From Exiguobacterium algae (GTDB lineage Bacteria; Bacillota; Bacilli; Exiguobacteriales; Exiguobacteriaceae), in the NCBI RefSeq assembly GCF_018617875.1, contig NZ_JACSKZ010000003.1, positions 124,001 to 188,000 of the forward strand: a stretch of 64,000 bases of DNA, in the 5' to 3' direction. Both the position numbers and the translations under genes were made by a program. Shown here piece by piece: positions 36,516 to 44,822 of the stretch. The notes beneath the pieces were generated by a model. It was not told the origin of the DNA. It saw only the letters and a program-made list of their open reading frames with translations, and made no database searches. The first letter of the stretch is position 1. Every line of letters begins with the position of its first letter.

Positions 36516-36696
36516 ATTGAATTCCTCCTTCAGTAAATCATTCACGCCTCTAGTGTTCCCGTTTCCGCATCACTTAAACACGTGAACACGTTTTTGAAGG
36601 GGAAATCCTTTATATTAGCTGGTTCATTTTTGTTATCCGTCTGGCGAATAAACCATTCTATACTAATCACATCTTATGCGAAACCGGGGGACTAAA

Positions 36697-36789
36697 ATGA
36701 GGAAACGAATCATGGACTGGGGATTTATCGTTATTGTGTTGATTCTGTTGTTGCTCGTTTACTTTGGGGAGCTGATCCCCACTCTCTGA
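36697..36789 (+). CDS. 30-residue single-span membrane peptide
   Basis: A short frame starting MRKRIMDWGF, then a hydrophobic span (IVIVLILLLLVY) and an acidic end (FGELIPTL). A GGGGG ribosome site lies 6-7 nt before the ATG. A positive N-terminus predicts a small membrane peptide with the N-terminus inside. A terminator follows 5 nt after the stop codon. It matches no family I know; its length equals that of the unrelated 30-residue peptide at 15985. The upstream 180 bp to the DJ-1 gene is otherwise non-coding. Confidence 0.5.
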   Translation: MRKRIMDWGFIVIVLILLLLVYFGELIPTL

Positions 36790-36793
36790 ACAG

Positions 36794-36828
36794 AAAAAGA
36801 GCGAACGTTATTCTGTTCGCTCTTTTTT
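36794..36828. terminator. Bidirectional terminator
   Basis: AAAAAGAGCGAAC and its complement with an 8-nt loop and a T run. It contains the last codons and stop of the leftward gene at 36808. Confidence 0.8.
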
Positions 36829-37266
36829 CGGTAAGTAAGACCACATAACCCCAATCACCATGCAACTCACAGTCAGTAAGAAGAATGTTAATTGATTCAT
36901 GTAGATGATGTTCGTGAACTGGTTCCAGCCTTCAGAAAAACGAGCATGTTCTGAAGAACGAATTGCAGCGCGTAACGATTCCGCCTGCGTCAAGTTGGTC
37001 GTCCAGGATATCATTGCCATGAGGATGAGACCGAGCAAAAGTCCAATTTTCCCTAACGGATGGACAGAAGCCACCACCGTTCTCGTCAAACGAATCGTAA
37101 TCCATATAAACAGCAGGATGAAGGGCCAGCCGAGGATCAGCACCACCCAATACAAATTCCCCTCACTCGCCGTTCCATCATAGGTCGTCGTCATCACCTC
37201 ACCTAGCTTAAACAAAATAAACGTGATGAGTGCGACGATAAACCAAGCTTTCATCAACTTTTCCAT
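36808..37266 (-). CDS. Four-span membrane protein of unknown function
   Basis: A 152-residue protein with four hydrophobic spans: about residues 6-20, 32-58, 70-92 and 125-145. The loop between spans 3 and 4 is polar and helical (NLTQAESLRAAIRSSEHARFSEGWNQF). A KKERTE tail suggests a cytoplasmic C-terminus. No family recognised. GAGGTG precedes the ATG. It is separated from the next upstream gene by a terminator on the minus strand (37292-37324). Confidence 0.65.
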   Translation of the reverse strand: MEKLMKAWFIVALITFILFKLGEVMTTTYDGTASEGNLYWVVLILGWPFILLFIWITIRLTRTVVASVHPLGKIGLLLGLILMAMISWTTNLTQAESLRAAIRSSEHARFSEGWNQFTNIIYMNQLTFFLLTVSCMVIGVMWSYLPKKERTE

Positions 37267-37291
37267 ATCAACACCTCGTCCCTAGTATAGC

Positions 37292-37324
37292 AAAAACACC
37301 ATGTGCCGTAGCACCTGGTGTTTA
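37292..37324 (-). terminator. Terminator of the small membrane protein gene
   Basis: AACACCA and TGGTGTT outer arms with an inner GTGC/GCAC pairing; leftward the hairpin runs into TTTTTG. Confidence 0.65.
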
Positions 37325-37540
37325 TTCTCGAGGACGAATCACATAGTAAATCAAAATGACGAGCCACGTCCAAACGCCCGTAAAAATCCCGATGATCCCG
37401 ACAATGAAAAATCCAAGCGGAATCATGGAATTTGTCCGATTATAATCCTTCCACATATTCGACAGACCTTTGATGTTAAAGTACAAAAAGGCCAGGAATA
37501 GGACGAGCAACAACAGAGGTAATCCGATAATGGCTTCCAT
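37322..37540 (-). CDS. Two-span small membrane protein of unknown function
   Basis: A 72-residue protein with two hydrophobic spans (about 3-24 and 40-66), joined by a short loop (KGLSNMWKDYNRTNSM). The ATG at 37540 is chosen because GAGGAG lies 7 nt upstream; the longer frame to 37564 is unsupported. I do not recognise the family. Confidence 0.6.
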   Translation of the reverse strand: MEAIIGLPLLLLVLFLAFLYFNIKGLSNMWKDYNRTNSMIPLGFFIVGIIGIFTGVWTWLVILIYYVIRPRE

Positions 37541-37714
37541 ACGCTCACTCCTCTCTACGTTCAATGATTCCTTACGTTTATTTTATCGCGTCTCAGCAAT
37601 CGATACATCAGCCCCCGGTCGTATCCTCCTAAGAACGAGAGGTTGATTTTCGTGTAAGTTTTCCTTAAAGCGGGGAAGGAGTAATGAATTGATTTATAAC
37701 AGGGGGTTCTGTCC

Positions 37715-38554
37715 ATGAAGATGCTACGAATACTGCTCGTCTGTTTGCTTGTTCTCAGTACCGTACCTGCTGATGCCGCATCGCCCACTCTCAAGAACGG
37801 ATACACCGTAAAAACCACAAAATTGTACTGGCGCGCCATGCAATCATCTCCTGTCGCCAAAACATTGCGGACGAACGTCCCCGTCCGATATGTGCCTTAC
37901 AACCGAAGCTGGTCGAATGTGTATATCGGGAGCACGCGTTATTTCACACCTTCTGTCAATTTAAAAGCGGGCATTCCGAAAATGACTTCTTCTGAACGAT
38001 TGCGTCTCGTCAACAAACAGCATGGCCTCCCGTCTACTTATCGTTCCCCTCAGCTCACGACGTTAACCATTCCTACGGTCTATCAAAAAGGAAGTGAAAA
38101 GACACTCATGACCGCCGAGGCAGCATACGCATTGGCCAAGCTGTATTATGCCGGGCGGAAACAAGGGCATACTCTATATGCGCTGAGTGCCTATCGGTCC
38201 TATTCGACGCAAAAATCAATCTATAACTACTGGGTCAGTGCCCGCGGAACGTCTTACGCCTCAAAATATGTCGCAATCCCGGGGCATAGCGAGCATCAGA
38301 CGGGTCTAGCCGTCGATATGACGAGTCGCCGGATGCGTCTCGGTCTTTATGAATCGTTCGACCAATCACCCGAAGGGAAATGGATGCTTCAAAATGCTCA
38401 TCGCTATGGCTTTATCCTCCGCTATCCAAAAGGAAAAGAACGAATCACGGGCTACAATTACGAACCATGGCATCTTCGCTATGTTGGGGTGAAAGAAGCC
38501 ACATTGATGAAACAACAGAACTGGACACTCGAAGAATGGTGGCGTAAACGCTAG
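37715..38554 (+). CDS. Secreted D-Ala-D-Ala carboxypeptidase (VanY/M15B family)
   Basis: A 279-residue exported peptidase that trims the terminal D-alanine of peptidoglycan stem peptides. The signal peptide covers residues 1-21 (cleavage near ADAA). A short SH3-like or linker region of about 50 residues follows. The M15B zinc site is clear: SAYRSYSTQKSIY near 170, then SEHQTGLAVDM (His and Asp ligands near 195-201) and EPWHLRYVG near 252 (catalytic Glu and third ligand His). GGGGG precedes the ATG at low-to-moderate strength. Confidence 0.9.
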   Translation: MKMLRILLVCLLVLSTVPADAASPTLKNGYTVKTTKLYWRAMQSSPVAKTLRTNVPVRYVPYNRSWSNVYIGSTRYFTPSVNLKAGIPKMTSSERLRLVNKQHGLPSTYRSPQLTTLTIPTVYQKGSEKTLMTAEAAYALAKLYYAGRKQGHTLYALSAYRSYSTQKSIYNYWVSARGTSYASKYVAIPGHSEHQTGLAVDMTSRRMRLGLYESFDQSPEGKWMLQNAHRYGFILRYPKGKERITGYNYEPWHLRYVGVKEATLMKQQNWTLEEWWRKR

Positions 38555-38636
38555 TTGATCGAGCACCCTTTTCTAAATTTCTTTCGAGCAACGTTATAAT
38601 AGTGTCGTACTACATGCGGGAAAGGGGATCAATTTC

Positions 38637-38972
38637 ATGTGGATTGTAATGAACCAATTAGATGTTGAAAAAGGGAAAGCGAGCGCCGTCACGGCACGCT
38701 TCGAGACAACAAAAGGCATTGAGTCAATGGATGGTTTCATTCGAATGCAAGTACTGACGGACACCACTAACGAGGCGATTGACCGCGTCATCATCATGAC
38801 AACTTGGCGCGATGCCGGGAGTTTCGAAAACTGGCGCGAGAGTAATGCCTATAAGCATGCCCATAAAAAAAGAGACGACGGCACTTCAGAAGTGAAGCCC
38901 ATCGTCTTGGGAAATACAGTTACTCAATATGAGGTCGCCATCGAGCACGCCGCTTCAAGCGAGCGCGTATAA
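38637..38972 (+). CDS. Heme-degrading monooxygenase-like (ABM domain) protein
   Basis: A 111-residue ABM-fold protein resembling HmoA/IsdG heme oxygenases of Gram-positive bacteria. Features are MNQLDVEKGKASAVTARFE at the start, a DGFIRMQVL strand, IIMTTWRDAGSFENWRES (conserved Trp near residue 57) and AYKHAHKKR, which provides the conserved heme-ligand-type His near 73. Heme degradation is plausible but related ABM proteins have other roles. A GGGGAT ribosome site lies 7 nt upstream. The 3' end overlaps the convergent HEPN-like/CBS gene by 18 bp. Confidence 0.75.
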   Translation: MWIVMNQLDVEKGKASAVTARFETTKGIESMDGFIRMQVLTDTTNEAIDRVIIMTTWRDAGSFENWRESNAYKHAHKKRDDGTSEVKPIVLGNTVTQYEVAIEHAASSERV

Positions 38973-39656
38973 CACATCCTGTGGCCGGATGATGCCGAGT
39001 AACGGTTCATTCGGGTCGCCTGATTCGGTGATGAGAATCGCATCATAGCGTGTCCCTTCTTTCATGTGGGTGAAATGATGCTGCGCCTCAATAACCGTTG
39101 CCTGCTTATGGATAAAGCGATACCGATGAATATGTGGGTCGTAATGCAACACGTGTTTCACACGCACACCTTTGAGTGATAAGTTGGTGCCGTCGACCGT
39201 TTCGGCGAGCCAACTGGTCACTCCTTTTTTTGTGAGCAGTCCACGCCACGTTCCATCTGCGTGATAAACAGGAAATTGAGAATAGTTGTTATCCCGGATT
39301 TCGCGTAAGACGTCGGTCAAAAAGTCTTCCGACTGAAATGTCGTTACGGATTTTTGAAATAAGGGAATCACGAGACGAGGATGCAATAATTCCTTTTCAA
39401 TCTCCAAAATCAATTTCACAATCGATTCGTGGGGTTCTGCGATAATGAAGTCCGGCTCCCGGCGTTCATGCACAATGGCATTTCGCAGTTGACTCATCTG
39501 ATGTAAATCTTCTTTGTACCGCTCAATGATCGGATTATGTTTGGATAATCGATTCACCATATTACTAAAACTAAAATGCTGACCGTCCCCCATTTCACGG
39601 CTCAAATAATCCTCAATCCGATGATAAGATGCAATAAATTCTTCAGCTCTACTCAT
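38955..39656 (-). CDS. HEPN-like domain fused to a CBS domain pair
   Basis: A 233-residue protein. Residues 1-95 are helical and contain LRNAIVHERRE (Arg58-Asn59-x3-His63), the RNxxxH-type motif of HEPN ribonuclease domains. The rest (about 105-233) looks like two CBS repeats: PLFQKSVTTFQSEDFLTDVLREIRDNNYSQFPVYHADGTW... and KHVLHYDPHIHRYRFIHKQATVIEAQHHF...DAILITESG...LLGIIRPQDVL. CBS pairs often sense adenosyl nucleotides. The ATG at 39656 has AAGGAGG. It lies 73 bp downstream of the HD-GYP gene with no visible terminator between them. Activity is unproven; HEPN here could be a non-catalytic binding domain. Confidence 0.65.
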   Translation of the reverse strand: MSRAEEFIASYHRIEDYLSREMGDGQHFSFSNMVNRLSKHNPIIERYKEDLHQMSQLRNAIVHERREPDFIIAEPHESIVKLILEIEKELLHPRLVIPLFQKSVTTFQSEDFLTDVLREIRDNNYSQFPVYHADGTWRGLLTKKGVTSWLAETVDGTNLSLKGVRVKHVLHYDPHIHRYRFIHKQATVIEAQHHFTHMKEGTRYDAILITESGDPNEPLLGIIRPQDVLYALA

Positions 39657-39729
39657 AAAGATGTCCTCCTTAACGGTATTTTTATACCCATTTAAAGAGA
39701 CTGATGACACATTAAACTTATATTATTCG

Positions 39730-41208
39730 CTATGCAGAGATTGCGTCACGGCGCAATTGTACAAACACATCAACAAAATCTGCATCCCACTGTGTACCAC
39801 GACCACTTTCTAAAATCGCTAATGCTTTTTCCATCGGCATCCCTTTACGATACGGTCGATCGGATGTCATCGCATCGTATGCATCCGCAATCGCCATAAT
39901 TCTTCCGAACAAGGGGATGTCCTCTTTGATTAGACCATCCGGGTATCCTTTTCCGTCAATTCGTTCATGATGTGATCGGACCCCTTCTAAGATCGGTTGT
40001 AAGGACTGTGGGAGCGTGACTTGATTTAAGATATTTACTCCAATCGTTGGGTGCTCTTGAATCTGCGAAAATTCGGCGTCCGTCAATTTTCCTTCTTTCA
40101 GCAATACGTCATCACGAACACCAATCTTTCCAATGTCATGTAGAAGTGCTGATTTGTTTAACAGCTCAATGCTAGCCTCAGGAAGATTTAATGCACGAGC
40201 CAGTTCAGTAGAATATGTCGCTACCCGCTCAGAGTGACCTGCTGTGTAAGAATCACGTGCATCCAATGTCGCGGCAAAGAGAATAAATAAACTGTTTAAT
40301 AACGCCTCGTTCTCACGCTCTCTCTCGTTTACATTCTGCACCATTTGATTGAACCCATGAATCAGTTGAGAAAACTCGTCGGAATAAGGGTTGTCGATTG
40401 TCTGTAATTGTCCGGAATCGATTCGGGATACTCCCTCGGACAATATCCCGATCGGACGTTTGATGTTGTCATACAGCAAGAAGCTACAAAAAACCGCAAT
40501 GCCGACAATCACGATTAAAATCACAAGTGCCCATTTCCAATAGTCGTCTGTTTGACTAACCGAAGAAAGTTGTACACTGGACGCCAACATGAAAAGCATG
40601 ACGGGAAAGACTCCTGTAATTAACAGGCTAATCAATAACTTTGTCCGGACACTTAGCGATTGATAAGTGGGGTGCATGGTTTGTTGGGGTGAGGATGACT
40701 TCATTTTTTGTAAATGGATCATTAGCGGTTCGACTGAACGTACCGTCAAAAAGAATTCAATCAACGCATGTAAAATCGCAATCATAACCGCACCAATAGA
40801 TGCGAGTCCGATGAGACGGTACGAAAGATCGAGCCAGCCGTTTTGAATAAACAGGACTGTCAAACTGATAGCAGGAACAGACAACCCTAACAAGTGGGGA
40901 CCAAGAATTCGTCTCACGGTCAGAATCGGAAATCGACTTGCTTGATCGTATGCTCTTTGTAAAGTTTGATTTGATGGCTTGCTTTCAAGAAATGCAAGGT
41001 GAATTGGACGTACATGGTGACGATACATGATTAATTCGGCAGTAATCATCACCATACCTGAACATAACATGATTCCAAATAGCGAAATCACTTCCCGTTG
41101 CGATAAATTGAGCGTCTGGAAAATAAAAACACCACCTACGCCAAATACAGCAAGTGTGGATCCTACAATATAATTGATAACAAGCGTACGCTGGAATTGC
41201 TGAAACAT
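39730..41208 (-). CDS. Membrane HD-GYP domain protein (c-di-GMP phosphodiesterase-like)
   Basis: A 492-residue protein. Six or so hydrophobic spans in the first 265 residues form an integral membrane sensor (about 12-160, then 190-262). A HAMP-like segment follows (NIKRPIGILSEGVSRIDSGQ). The C-terminal HD-GYP domain (about 310-490) has LLHDIGKIGV (metal His-Asp), HPTIGVNIL, RSHHERIDGKGYPDGL (the GYP motif) and IADAYDAMTSDRPYR, all intact. Such domains hydrolyse cyclic di-GMP or related dinucleotides. GGGAGTGAG precedes the ATG. It is probably co-transcribed with the HEPN-like/CBS gene. Confidence 0.88.
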   Translation of the reverse strand: MFQQFQRTLVINYIVGSTLAVFGVGGVFIFQTLNLSQREVISLFGIMLCSGMVMITAELIMYRHHVRPIHLAFLESKPSNQTLQRAYDQASRFPILTVRRILGPHLLGLSVPAISLTVLFIQNGWLDLSYRLIGLASIGAVMIAILHALIEFFLTVRSVEPLMIHLQKMKSSSPQQTMHPTYQSLSVRTKLLISLLITGVFPVMLFMLASSVQLSSVSQTDDYWKWALVILIVIVGIAVFCSFLLYDNIKRPIGILSEGVSRIDSGQLQTIDNPYSDEFSQLIHGFNQMVQNVNERERENEALLNSLFILFAATLDARDSYTAGHSERVATYSTELARALNLPEASIELLNKSALLHDIGKIGVRDDVLLKEGKLTDAEFSQIQEHPTIGVNILNQVTLPQSLQPILEGVRSHHERIDGKGYPDGLIKEDIPLFGRIMAIADAYDAMTSDRPYRKGMPMEKALAILESGRGTQWDADFVDVFVQLRRDAISA

Positions 41209-41276
41209 ATACTCACTCCCGACCTTCGATGACCTTTCGTCTTACTTTTAATATCGACCATTCCAGATCAAGCCTT

Positions 41277-41315
41277 AATAAAAACGGATTTCCGTATAGG
41301 AAACCCGTTTTTATT
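41277..41315. terminator. Hairpin terminator
   Basis: AATAAAAACGG and its complement around a 17-nt loop. It follows the leftward channel-like gene (stop at 41323) and lies upstream of the HD-GYP gene; the A run gives T residues leftward. Confidence 0.75.
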
Positions 41316-41322
41316 CAACCTT

Positions 41323-43065
41323 TTATCGTCGTGAGGAATCGTCTGAATCATCCATCGAACGGTTGTCCGGATCCGGTGTAATGTTTTCGTGGAACGGGTT
41401 TGGCTCCGGTCCTTCCACATTCGAATCATGTCCAGACTGTTTCATGTCTTGTTTTGCTTGTTCAGCATCCTGCTTCGATTGTTCAACGCCTTGTTTGGCC
41501 TGACGTTTCGCAGCTTCTGCTTCTCGATTCATTTGTTGCTTCTCTTGCTCAAGTCCCTCTTTCGAGACTTCCGTCTGATCGATCCGCTCCTCCGCTTTTT
41601 TCAAGTAACGAGCGGCTGTTTCACGACCTCCGAGTCCGAAGGCGAGACCGAAGGCAAGCGCCACAGCCCCAAGAATAAGAAGGAACGCCGTATTTACAAT
41701 CATCGGTGCCACACCAAGTTGGCTGATTGCCATGAAGAATGCGAGACCTAGGATGGCATATTTTGCGACGTATCGGAGGATACTCGGTTGTCCAGCACCA
41801 TCCACGAGAACGCTTCCGACAAGGCGTTCTGCCATGTTGGCAAGCCAGAAGCCGACCGCCAGGATGAGGATGGCCGCGATGACCATCGGCAAGTACGCGA
41901 AGATGGCTGTCGCAAGTGACGCCATGAAATCAAGATTCGCGACTTGAAGCGCTTCTGAGACGAACAACAGGATGACGATGACTTGAACGATTACACCAAT
42001 CACTTGTGCAATCGACATCGAAGAAGCCCGCTCCCCGAAGCCCATTTTGTGTGCAAGTGAATTGATACCAAGGTTTTCAAGTAGCGACACGACCACACCT
42101 TTTAGCCATTTCGCTACAAACACCCCGACTAAGATCAAGACAATCGCGACCAGAATGTTTGGTATCATCGCCAAGACATCGTTCAGCATCGCAATCGCCG
42201 GCTCTGAAATCCCTCGAATATCAAGTGCTTCGAGCGCTGAAATGGTGACCGGAATCATGATCAAAATAAAGACGATCGTTCCAATCGCTTTTGCCAGGCT
42301 CGACCCTTTCACGTAATCTGCTAAATGAAACTTCTCAGCCAGTTGATTCAGCCCGGCTGCTTCCAGGAATTTCGTTAAAATATCCCGAACGATTTTCGCT
42401 ACGACATACCCGATTGCAAAGATGAGGGCTGCCGCCACAAGTTTTGGAATAAATGCGAGGAAGCTGTTCAACAAGTCCTCAAAAGGACCACTTACGCCCC
42501 GAAGTCCAAGTGCATCCAAAACAGCCGGAAGTGCCAACAATAACACGAGGTAGAAGACGATATTCGCGACCGTATCAACCCATTTCGTCTGATTCACACT
42601 TGTTGAGTCTTGTCCCGTCTTCTCCATTAACTTGCTCAAATTCAAGCGGTGACCCGCCATCTGAATTCCTTTTTTCAGTAACGTTGCGATAATCCAGGCT
42701 ACGAGCAAAATCAGACCTGCTTTAATCACACCAATGATCAAACCAGAGAACCCTTCATAAATTTGACTGAACGGCTCCGTGATTGCCGGAACGTTCATAA
42801 ATTCAAAAATAATGAGGAAAGCGAGCAGTAATACGCCAAAGAAGACGACTTTTCCTATAATGCGTTCAGGCGTCCACTTCGTCCCTTTCCCTTCTTCCTT
42901 TTTAATCCCCGCGCGCTCATCCAGTCGCGCTTTCTTCATTACTTTTCGCGTGAAGTTCTCCAAAACTTTTGCCAAAATATAACCGACTACAAGAATAACG
43001 ATTGCTAGCAAAAGTTCCGGCAACCACGACATAAAACCATCCCAACTATACGTCGTATTGTTCAT
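41323..43065 (-). CDS. Mechanosensitive-channel-like protein with repeated TM helices
   Basis: A 580-residue membrane protein built from repeated TM-helix units (Pfam conserved TM helix type), each with a pattern like (L/I)xxxLVAxxI(L/F)xxGYxxAK near residues 15-35, 115-130, 205-230, 305-325 and 390-410. The family is related to MscS-type channels (CmpX-like), but no MscS beta domain is evident. The last 80 residues form a charged coiled coil ([19 protein letters not shown] and onward) with a Pro/Asp-rich end. AAAGGAGG precedes the ATG. A role in osmotic or envelope stress is inferred. Confidence 0.75.
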   Translation of the reverse strand: MNNTTYSWDGFMSWLPELLLAIVILVVGYILAKVLENFTRKVMKKARLDERAGIKKEEGKGTKWTPERIIGKVVFFGVLLLAFLIIFEFMNVPAITEPFSQIYEGFSGLIIGVIKAGLILLVAWIIATLLKKGIQMAGHRLNLSKLMEKTGQDSTSVNQTKWVDTVANIVFYLVLLLALPAVLDALGLRGVSGPFEDLLNSFLAFIPKLVAAALIFAIGYVVAKIVRDILTKFLEAAGLNQLAEKFHLADYVKGSSLAKAIGTIVFILIMIPVTISALEALDIRGISEPAIAMLNDVLAMIPNILVAIVLILVGVFVAKWLKGVVVSLLENLGINSLAHKMGFGERASSMSIAQVIGVIVQVIVILLFVSEALQVANLDFMASLATAIFAYLPMVIAAILILAVGFWLANMAERLVGSVLVDGAGQPSILRYVAKYAILGLAFFMAISQLGVAPMIVNTAFLLILGAVALAFGLAFGLGGRETAARYLKKAEERIDQTEVSKEGLEQEKQQMNREAEAAKRQAKQGVEQSKQDAEQAKQDMKQSGHDSNVEGPEPNPFHENITPDPDNRSMDDSDDSSRR

Positions 43066-43291
43066 CCACTTGTCCTCCTTTATTTTTTTATTGGCATCAT
43101 GCAGTGACAGTGTCTATAAGTTAAATACCTATATTTCAAAACCATCAAACCTAAGGCACCTTTTGTCCGCGATTGTTCGAATTCATTTTTATGATTACAA
43201 GGAAACGGGTACGATAGTAGAGAAAGAAATCGTGTCAAACCGATTAAAATATGTTACGAATACACTAATCGTCATTTTAGGAGGAATCGAA

Positions 43292-43705
43292 ATGAACATC
43301 GCTTTGATCGCGCACGACCAAAAGAAAGATGATTTGATTGTTCTCATCAAGACGTACGTCCACATTTTGGAGAAACATCAATTGTTCGCCACCGGGACGA
43401 CCGGTAAAAAAATAGCGGATGCGACCGGTTTACCCGTCCATTGTTTTCGTTCCGGTCCTTTAGGAGGCGACCAGGAAATTGGTGCGGCTGTGGCTCGAGG
43501 CGAGATGGATATGATCATCTTTTTCCGTGATCCATTGACCGCTCAGCCCCATGAACCTGATGTGAGTGCATTAATGCGCTTATGTGACGTCTACTCCATC
43601 CCGCTCTCGACCAATATGGGAGGCAGCGAGATTTTAATCCGTAGTATTGAACAAGGCGATTTTGATTCTCTCAAGCTATCTCATAACGACGAGCCTCCTG
43701 CTTGA
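43292..43705 (+). CDS. mgsA: Methylglyoxal synthase
   Basis: A 137-residue cytoplasmic enzyme that converts dihydroxyacetone phosphate to methylglyoxal, a bypass that relieves phosphosugar stress. [16 protein letters not shown] begins the family; ATGTTGKKI (phosphate loop, near residue 46) and [11 protein letters not shown] (catalytic Asp, near 72) are intact, followed by [16 protein letters not shown] and the late MGGSEILI. The ATG at 43292 follows TAGGAGG; the longer upstream frame has no ribosome site. Length is typical. A gene of unknown function follows 44 nt later and may be co-expressed. Confidence 0.95.
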   Translation: MNIALIAHDQKKDDLIVLIKTYVHILEKHQLFATGTTGKKIADATGLPVHCFRSGPLGGDQEIGAAVARGEMDMIIFFRDPLTAQPHEPDVSALMRLCDVYSIPLSTNMGGSEILIRSIEQGDFDSLKLSHNDEPPA

Positions 43706-43749
43706 ATGACAACTAAAACGAAAGGAGGGGACTCCTTCTGGAACCGAAA

Positions 43750-44610
43750 ATGATTCACGACCCTCATTTACAACAGTTTTTTAACCAAGTTCGTACACGA
43801 TTGATCGAACTGCTCGATGACGAGGCAGAAGCAGATCGCCTTCTACTGGCACTCGCCGGATACATCAGACAGGCTGAAAAGAGCGGACAATCATTGGAGG
43901 GGCTTCTTAGCCAAGACCCGAATGAATATGCGCGTTTTTTAATCGAACAACCGACAACGAATGAAGAATACCGTCGCCGTTATCACGTTCTCATCGACGC
44001 ATCAGACGATTTGAACGCACAGGAGAAAACGCAAGCGAATCGCGAATTCGATTGGGCGGTCAATCAACTCGATGAGGCCAATTTGTCGTTGCAGGAAATC
44101 GAAGTTCGGGATGTGGCATTTTTGGCCTATACGAAGATTGAGGCGATGAAGTCGTCACGCACGATTTGGAACCGATTCGGCTGGCTCCTTGGTATGGTTT
44201 TAGCGTTCGCCTATGCAAATTTGTTGCTCGTGGTGGACGATTTATTCAGTGGCCGATTGTTCAGCGCCCCGACGACCACATACCCGGTAGACTACTTAGG
44301 ATTCCTGCTACCCGTCTTGTTGACAGGTGCGGTCTTCGGATGGCTGAGTCGATTCCGTCATCACGTCCACACAATCGGACGGCGAATTGGATTTGTACTT
44401 CTCATCATTGCCGTCTATACGCTGTTCGTCCTGGGCACTCATCCCCTTTTATACGCACTTCAATGGTCCTTTGTGATTCAATTGACGCCGGTTTACGGGC
44501 TCATCCTGCTCGCAATCAGTGGGTTTATGGCAATGTGGACGTTAATTGAATTCGTATGGAAAAGTACACGGTGTGCGCTCGGAGATGAACCCCTCAAGCT
44601 CTATTATTAA
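43750..44610 (+). CDS. Four-span membrane protein with helical cytoplasmic domain
   Basis: A 286-residue protein with an all-helical N-terminal region (about 1-135, rich in Glu, Gln and Leu) followed by four hydrophobic spans (about 140-160, 180-200, 210-230 and 240-265). No family recognised with confidence; the layout recalls DUF1129-like membrane proteins. The ATG at 43750 has no ribosome site at normal distance, whereas AGGAGGGG lies 7 nt before an in-frame CTG at 43738, so translation may begin there and add four residues. A terminator follows. Confidence 0.65.
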   Translation: MIHDPHLQQFFNQVRTRLIELLDDEAEADRLLLALAGYIRQAEKSGQSLEGLLSQDPNEYARFLIEQPTTNEEYRRRYHVLIDASDDLNAQEKTQANREFDWAVNQLDEANLSLQEIEVRDVAFLAYTKIEAMKSSRTIWNRFGWLLGMVLAFAYANLLLVVDDLFSGRLFSAPTTTYPVDYLGFLLPVLLTGAVFGWLSRFRHHVHTIGRRIGFVLLIIAVYTLFVLGTHPLLYALQWSFVIQLTPVYGLILLAISGFMAMWTLIEFVWKSTRCALGDEPLKLYY

Positions 44611-44643
44611 GACGCCTCTCCCTTTCGGAGATGGCGTTTTTTG
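44611..44643 (+). terminator. Terminator
   Basis: ACGCC-T-CTCC and GGAG-A-TGGCGT arms with a short loop and a T run, directly after the stop codon at 44610. Confidence 0.75.
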
Positions 44644-44717
44644 TTTCAATCGATTCAATAACGGAAATTACTTATAGCGTGACGATTCGTTTTCATCACA
44701 TTTGATAAAGGGGGAAT
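44643..44717 (+). promoter_or_regulatory. Possible sigma-B-type promoters of the general stress gene
   Basis: GTTTCA-N14-GGAAAT (44643-44668) and GTTTTC-N16-GGGGAA (44689-44716) both resemble the sigma-B pattern GTTTAA-N12-15-GGGWAW. They precede a general stress protein gene, which in Bacillus is typically sigma-B controlled. The match is by eye. Confidence 0.4.
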
Positions 44718-44720
44718 GGA

Positions 44721-44765
44721 ATGAGTGTGAACACGGATCCAAGTGAGGACAGGCTACACAACTAG
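44721..44765 (+). CDS. Possible 14-residue leader ORF
   Basis: ATG to TAG encodes MSVNTDPSEDRLHN, with AAGGGGG 6 nt upstream of the ATG. It lies 57 nt before the general stress gene. Coding status is doubtful; the purine-rich site coincides with the possible sigma-B -10 element. Confidence 0.25.
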   Translation: MSVNTDPSEDRLHN

Positions 44766-44822
44766 AGAAACTTTAAGGTTCAAAACGTAGCATCGTGATC
44801 GATATAAGGAGGAATGTTCGTA

